A stretch of 64,000 nucleotides of DNA from Lunularia cruciata (taxonomy: Eukaryota; Streptophyta; Marchantiopsida; Lunulariales; Lunulariaceae). The number at the start of each line of letters is the position of its first letter. The stretch's first letter is position 1. The DNA lies in NCBI GenBank assembly GCA_948567375.1, contig OX419762.1, positions 10,112,001 to 10,176,000 on the forward strand, in the 5' to 3' direction. The notes beneath the pieces were generated by a model that made no database searches, was not told the DNA's origin, and saw only the letters and a program-made list of their open reading frames with translations. The translations under genes and the position numbers were made by a program. Positions 59,221 through 64,000 of the stretch are shown piece by piece.

Positions 59221-60180
59221 CTATTGGGATTCCTCGTTTCCTTGATCATTTTCCTCCACAACCTCCACTTGGGCAACTTGTCGAGGTTGTCCATTCTTGA
59301 GTGGATATTCAGCAATATGATGCTCCAACTGGTGACAATAAAAGCAACCACCATTTTGTTGCAGTTTCTCCCTATCTGCCATGCCAAGTGGTCTTTGTTG
59401 AATTACATCAATCTCCATTGGTACCGGTTCTTCCACTCGTGTGTAGTGTACTGGTAGGCTTTGTGTAGGTTGAGGATGAGACCAAGTTGTCAGAACCAAG
59501 GAATCAAAATGCTCAGCCAATTGCATGGCTTCTTCTACCTTTTGTAGCTCCCGCATGGTCACCTCCAATTTGGTTTGTGACTTCAATCCTCGCACAAATC
59601 GATCCAAAACTTCACCTTCTTAGATATCTGGAATTTGCATGATGATGTTCTGAAATTGTATGATGTAGCTTCTCACTAAGCCAATCTGCCTTAACTTTGC
59701 CAATTTATCTCGTACGGCTTGGGTGGCATTTATAGTTTGAAATTGACCAAGTATTGCATCTTTGAATTTTGCCCATGTCAAAATCAGTGTAACAATTTGT
59801 CATTCAGCTCTTTCTACTTGGAATTGCCACCAAATTTTTGCCACACCATCCAATTGGGTAGAAGCCAAGAGAATTTGTTTCCACTTATCTTGAAGATTGG
59901 TGGCTTCAAAGTAACGTTTGCAGTCAAACACAAAATTCTCCATTGTGCTTGGAAGATTCTTGCCTTCAAACACCTTGGGTTTGGGAAATCAAATGCAATC
60001 TTCTCCATCTCGAATTGGCACTCTGTCTACGTCTTCTTGTCGTTGCTGGTCTCGTTCATCCAACAATCAAGTAAGATGCTCAATTTGTTGTTGCATTGCA
60101 AGGATAACATCCGGTATTGCCGCCATTGCTACTACTCCATTCCACTACCCTCAATTTATCTAGTTGATTAACACATAGAT
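59221..60180 (-). mobile_element. gag region of element D
   Basis: MDRFVRGLKSQTKLEVTMRE belongs to the conserved end of the Ty3/gypsy capsid region (a RFVRGL...EV pattern), followed by a CFYCHQLEHHIAEYP segment at the zinc-knuckle position. The amino-terminal part upstream of about 59610 is less clear. Confidence 0.75.
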
Positions 60181-60189
60181 TCAACATGT

Positions 60190-60375
60190 CCACCGTTCTC
60201 CATAAGTTACAACAGGAAGTATCAAGGGTTCCTTTGACATGGTGATCATATGTAGAAAATCCTGCCCAAAGCACAAGATGATGAATTGTGTGCAACGATG
60301 CTTTGGTAATATCTGGACATGAAAGTCCCAATGGTCCGGCGGAAGTGGATTTGGTGGTCCATAAATTCCATCCAT
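60190..60375 (-). mobile_element. pre-gag segment of element D
   Basis: The first coding sequence after the primer site: MDGIYGPPNPLPPDHWDFHV, then a CFGQDFLHM piece and ILPVVTYGERW. Its FG-x15-LPVV-x-Y-x3-W spacing is the same, without gaps, as in element B (25640-25858), and G-x16-PVV-x-Y is shared with family A. Probably the amino end of Gag or a separate leader peptide; I know no name for it. Confidence 0.6.
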
Positions 60376-60397
60376 CCTATTCTTGCTATGATATCAA
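60376..60397 (-). promoter_or_regulatory. primer binding site, initiator Met-like (element D)
   Basis: TTGATATCATAGCAAGAA follows the end of the 5' LTR on the minus strand and resembles the TGGTATCAGAGC core used with initiator tRNA-Met. Confidence 0.7.
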
Positions 60398-60806
60398 TGT
60401 AAAAGACCGAAATCAAGGAGAGAAATAGGAGAATGGAAACTCACATTGGGACACTTGAATGAGGGAAAACTTTGAATGCCTAGCATGAGCTTCGGCTTTG
60501 GTATTTATAGGTAGCATACAAGACCCTTGAAGCTTCTCAAGAAGCTTCCTTGAGCCACTTTCTTGGAGTGCAAGCCAAGTTAACCAAGAAGCTTCTCAAA
60601 AAGCTTCCTTCTAGAAGCCACCTACTTGGCGTGCAAGCTAAGCTAGTTAGAAGCTTCTAGAAGCTACCTGCTTAGGGCACAAGTTAACTAGTTGGGAAGC
60701 TTCCCAAGAAGCTTCTTAGATGCTTCTAGAATATTCTAGGCTATTTTGTCTTATTCTCTACTTCGTAAGCCCGACTCACTTTGTCGCTAAACTCCATATT
60801 GTTATA
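60398..60806 (-). repeat. 5' LTR of element D
   Basis: 409 bp. It has the same structure as the 3' LTR, with the promoter box at about 60510-60500 and perfect three-unit heat-shock elements at 60650-60662 and 60724-60736. It differs from the 3' LTR by a short internal duplication and several base changes, so the insertion is not recent. Confidence 0.95.
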
Positions 60807-60811
60807 GTCTA

Positions 60812-61183
60812 TATGATACTACTTAAATCATTTGTTGTATTGCCTAAAAACTTACACTTCCTAGTCACATGAAGATCCATGTTTTCTTCCATGTCTTGAA
60901 ACCCTTTGGTTCCAATTTATCTTATTTTCTTCCTTGTATATAACCTCCTACTCTTCCCATCTCTATAAATGACCATAAACAATACAAAGTTGACCATATT
61001 TTTGCACAAAGAGACATCCAACATGGCTTCCAATGACAAATTGAGTATAAGGTCCTCTAGAAATGGTATTCTCTTCATGATGCTACATAATAACCTCTTT
61101 CCCATCTCCTAAATGCTCAAGCAGTCATACAAGAGTTCAAAGATTCCATGGCAACTAAGATGTCACCTAGTTGTGGAGGAATA
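60812..61183 (+). mobile_element. chromovirus D', right part (integrase end and chromodomain)
   Basis: Continues the plus-strand element split by D. Pieces such as INDHKQYKVDHIF (about 60964-61002) and the TTCAAAGATTCCATGGCAAC block align with the chromodomain region and end of D (about 55800-55600 on the other strand). GTTGTGGAGGAATA just before 61184 is the purine tract. It has many breaks and is clearly older than D. Confidence 0.75.
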
Positions 61184-61600
61184 TGTAATAATAATCTCAA
61201 GTTAGTTGAAGCTAAGTATAATTCAAAGGAGTTAGAGCTAGCGTACATCTAGGAATTCTAAGAATGTTTTAGAAACATTCTAGAAGTTTCTTTGTGAGAA
61301 GCTTTGAGAAGCTTCCAAAGGATTGAGTAGCTTATATGCCAAATAAATTGCTAGCTTAACTTGTTCGCCTAATAAATAGTTAGTTTAGCATGGAGTCCAC
61401 GAAAGGTGAACTCTAGAAGGAAACTTCTTGGAAACCTTCTTGTGGAGGTATATTGACCTTACCTATCCCTATAAATACCAAAGCATAATTTAACTCAAGC
61501 ATTTGAACTTTTCTCAATTAAGAGTTTTCAATTTGATCTTCCATTCTCTTAATTTTCTCCTTAGCAACACCTAAGAAATTAAGTACCTCTTATTTTTGGC
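61184..61600 (+). repeat. 3' LTR of chromovirus D'
   Basis: Starts TGTAATAATAATC after the purine tract. It shares with the D LTR a block of inverted GAA/TTC units (for example TTCtaGAAgtTTC at 61278-61290, AGAAGCTTTGAGAAGCTTCC at 61297-61316) and the TATAAATACCAAAGC promoter box (61470-61484). The right end is approximate. Confidence 0.7.
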
Positions 61601-61639
61601 ACCAAGTGGTGAAACTACATGAAGTCTTGTTCTAGTACC

Positions 61640-64000
61640 ACTTTGTTTGGTACCAAGACCCGCAAGCACAAAGCAAATCTTAGATTGAATATTCTAACTC
61701 TTGGGTTCTAAACTCTTTGTGATATAGGTAAGATATGAGGAGTGCAAAAATGATTGAAATACTCTCCTTTCAATTGAAGACTTCTACTTCATCAACTCTA
61801 AGTAAACAAGTATTGGATTTTCTTCTTTCTTAATTATAATGAGCCCATTAGTTCTTTATAACTTTTCAACTAGCACAACTTCAACTATCTTGATTAATGC
61901 TAATTTTTATCCACCATATTTTTCTCTTGACAAAGAGCCAAAGCTCCTCTCATTTTGGCTCAAAATCATGAGAAAGCTCGTCTCATTTAGCTCAAAATCA
62001 CTAAAAAAATATCCCAATATCCAGCTTTTTTACTAATGTCTTTTAGTTGTTAAGATACTCTAGTGATAATTCTTTTGTGCCTTTTGATTTTTAAGTTTTT
62101 CCCCGTTAGATAAGTCTATCTTAATTCTCAAAGTTATCACTCCAAGTTTTGACGTTGATCTGCCTCAAGATATTCAAATTCATCTTGTCTTTCATATTTC
62201 TGATTGAAAGCTTTCATTTTTAACTTCTTATCTTTTCTTATCTCAAATCTACATTACATACAACGATGTATATGAAGTTAATCAGATCCTTGTATAACAT
62301 GAAGGCAATTGGATCTTTACATAATACGTGGTTAATCATTGTTGTCACTAGAACATGTTTTAGAACGTTCACATAGCCAGTAAACCTTCCAAAACATGTA
62401 CTTCATGTGTTAGAAGGTTTACTTGCTATGTGATGCCAATAATAATGGCTTCATCATCTCCGTAATACTCAAGGACCATCAAGATAATATGATCGATTAG
62501 CAAACAATGAATATTTAATAGTACATAATTTAGTGAAGTTCATTCTTTTTCTATAAATTTCCATGAACTCTCCATCTACACATTTCTAAAATTATGCTAC
62601 AATGAGATAATCTCATAATTCAATTCAATTACTCCTTGCCCTTGCTTTTAGTTTATGTTGACAAAGGTTTTCTTGAAGTGGTATTTTTGGCAGTTCTATC
62701 TACTCTCTTTCATCCTTAGACAACTCAATTTAAGCATATCATTCATACCCTAAACTTATGGCATTCATGCCAATTACTTGTGAAGGAAACTTTCCAATAC
62801 TTTTATATCAATTGAGACTCTCACATTTCTTGTCTATAAATTAGTGGTATTTTCTCTTTTGTGAATTCATTAAAATTCAATCAATCTCCTTCTTTCTTCC
62901 TCAATTCTCTCCCCAAGGCAAATTTACTAAATATTTTGTTTCCCATCGTCATGTTTCTCTTCTTCTTCTCTTTTCCTTTCATCTTTATGCATATTGTGGA
63001 GAGACCAATAATCTAATTTTTACCTTAATCAAATATAATACTATGTGACTAAAAGATCAAATATTCTTTAGATAATTAGATTCCTATTGTAATTTGGTGC
63101 TTTATATCTATATAATACTCCAACTAGTTCATTAGTTTAAATGCTAAACTAAGTCAAATATTTTCCAATTATGATATCTTCGATATCCAATCAGTTCAAG
63201 ATTTCTAAATCTCCATTCAACTAATTTATTCTTCTGGTTATTTAGTTGATATCTCTTGTTCATGTGCACCGGGATGTTAGTTGTCCATTCGATATAAAGT
63301 TTGATCTATCCTTTGCATTCAACCTTCTCTACTTTGAGAAGCGTAAGACCATTTGATATTTCTTGTACATTTTTCTTCCCTTACATTAAAAAAACTCAAG
63401 AGGTTTACTTTTATGTAATAACCTCATTGACATTTCTTTGAGATTATATCCTGAAGGATGATTCTTTGGGCTTATTTGATAACCTTATATACAATTTTTG
63501 GTTCTTATATGAGTATTTTTCTTTAAATTTTCTTCTTCAATCCTTTCTAATTGCTTTGTTTCACTCATGTCTATAATTAAACCCTGAGTAGTATATATTT
63601 TACCATTTGACTCATATGCAATCCTTCTTTGAAGTAAGTCCAAATGTTTTAGGAAAGCTACTTCAAGTGAATAAACATCTTTTTAGTTATTAATGAACCT
63701 TATTTTGGGTATAATAAGCCTCTTCCTTTTTTTTATAAAGTTCAAATTGAGCTTCCTCCATAGCTATATGTAAGCTATTCTGTATTTCTTGATCTTGTTG
63801 ATATCTGATATACATGTTATCCCTTTAATTAATATAATTTTTAATCTTGATGTTCAATTATTTTTATGTCAATTTATCAACTATATACAATCTTTCAAAG
63901 TTAATTTTATTTTCTCTTAAATTATATGATTTTATTGTACACATCTTCTTCTCTATTGTGGTTAATTTAATAAAATACAAGGAGTATAAATAATTTCAAT
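61640..64000. other. AT-rich unassigned sequence
   Basis: No gene, repeat family or RNA recognised apart from the hairpin at 62369-62433. Base composition is more AT-rich than the rest of the window. The open stretch 61839-62036 has no recognisable features. Confidence 0.55.
62369..62433. repeat. 30 bp inverted repeat with 5-base loop
   Basis: Arms 62369-62398 and 62404-62433 pair at 27 of 30 positions around the loop TACTT. The mismatches are at arm positions 10, 22 and 25. It is not part of any element I recognise. Confidence 0.85.

Larger units (their letters stand above)
55150..60806 (-). mobile_element. Ty3/gypsy chromovirus, family D, with both LTRs and target-site duplication
   Basis: A minus-strand element of 5.66 kb. 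The 5' LTR is at 60398-60806 and the 3' LTR at 55150-55574. GTCTA lies immediately outside both ends (55145-55149, 60807-60811), a perfect 5 bp target-site duplication. Order: Met-type primer site, pre-gag segment (60375-60190), gag to about 59221, protease and reverse transcriptase (about 59190-57850; FLDDILIYS), RNase H (about 57540-57150), integrase (about 57090-56000; HHCC, then a DLITSLPKTKQGHTAIVVFV core), chromodomain (about 55800-55640) and a purine tract. It is a classic chromovirus layout. It is broken with several breaks. Confidence 0.95.

Noticed and set aside
60917-61105. Minus-strand frame over D'
   Set aside because: Shadow of the plus-strand chromodomain region of D', which aligns with D.

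Overview
The window is a retrotransposon graveyard from a land-plant nuclear genome. It is AT-rich and non-coding. It holds several lineages of plant Ty3/gypsy LTR elements, two of them chromoviruses with a C-terminal chromodomain, inserted into one another. I found no host protein gene, tRNA, rRNA or CRISPR array that I can support. The amount of nesting and decay suggests a large, slowly purged genome; a gymnosperm is my guess, not something the sequence proves. A run of exactly 200 N (1397-1596) marks an assembly gap.

Layout: 1-1396, minus-strand Ty3/gypsy pol remnant. 1690-4265, 3' half of a family A element (A1, plus) with its LTR. 4336-9728, family A copy A2 (minus) with both LTRs, facing A1 tail to tail. 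9729-13700, coding-like debris of an unidentified element. 14210-16500, family C remnant (minus). 16500-19960, unassigned. 19961-20611, lone family A LTR (A5). 20612-21660, antisense coding-like debris. 22235-22820, three tandem units. 24778-39026, family B chromovirus, split by the young family A element A3 (26555-34356). 39016-39122, B/A LTR chimera. 40915-42560, family C remnant (C3). 42637-48205, old family A copy A4. 48212-48871, TRIM-like unit. 49850-50249, minus-strand reverse transcriptase remnant. 51900-54950, family C remnant (C2). 54980-61600, old chromovirus D' split by the related chromovirus D (55150-60806). 61640-64000, AT-rich sequence with one strong hairpin.

Four families are distinguishable. 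Family A has ~680-700 bp LTRs from TGTAAC to GCTCACA, a tRNA-Asp-like primer site, a long (~1.57 kb) leader with two small reading frames, a DGGS protease, an FIDDF reverse transcriptase and no visible chromodomain. Family B has a 722 bp LTR, an initiator-Met primer site, a DPGA protease and a chromodomain. Family C has a tRNA-Asp-like primer site and a gag. Families D/D' have ~410-425 bp LTRs packed with heat-shock elements, an initiator-Met-like primer site and a chromodomain.

The most interesting signal is a short coding segment placed just after the primer site and before gag in A, B and D. It shares an ungapped pattern, G-x16-PVV-x-Y, across otherwise different lineages. A second is a 149-codon reading frame with two zinc-binding motifs between the LTR and gag of family A, preserved in at least two copies and recognisable in a third. 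All such elements are treated here as fossils.
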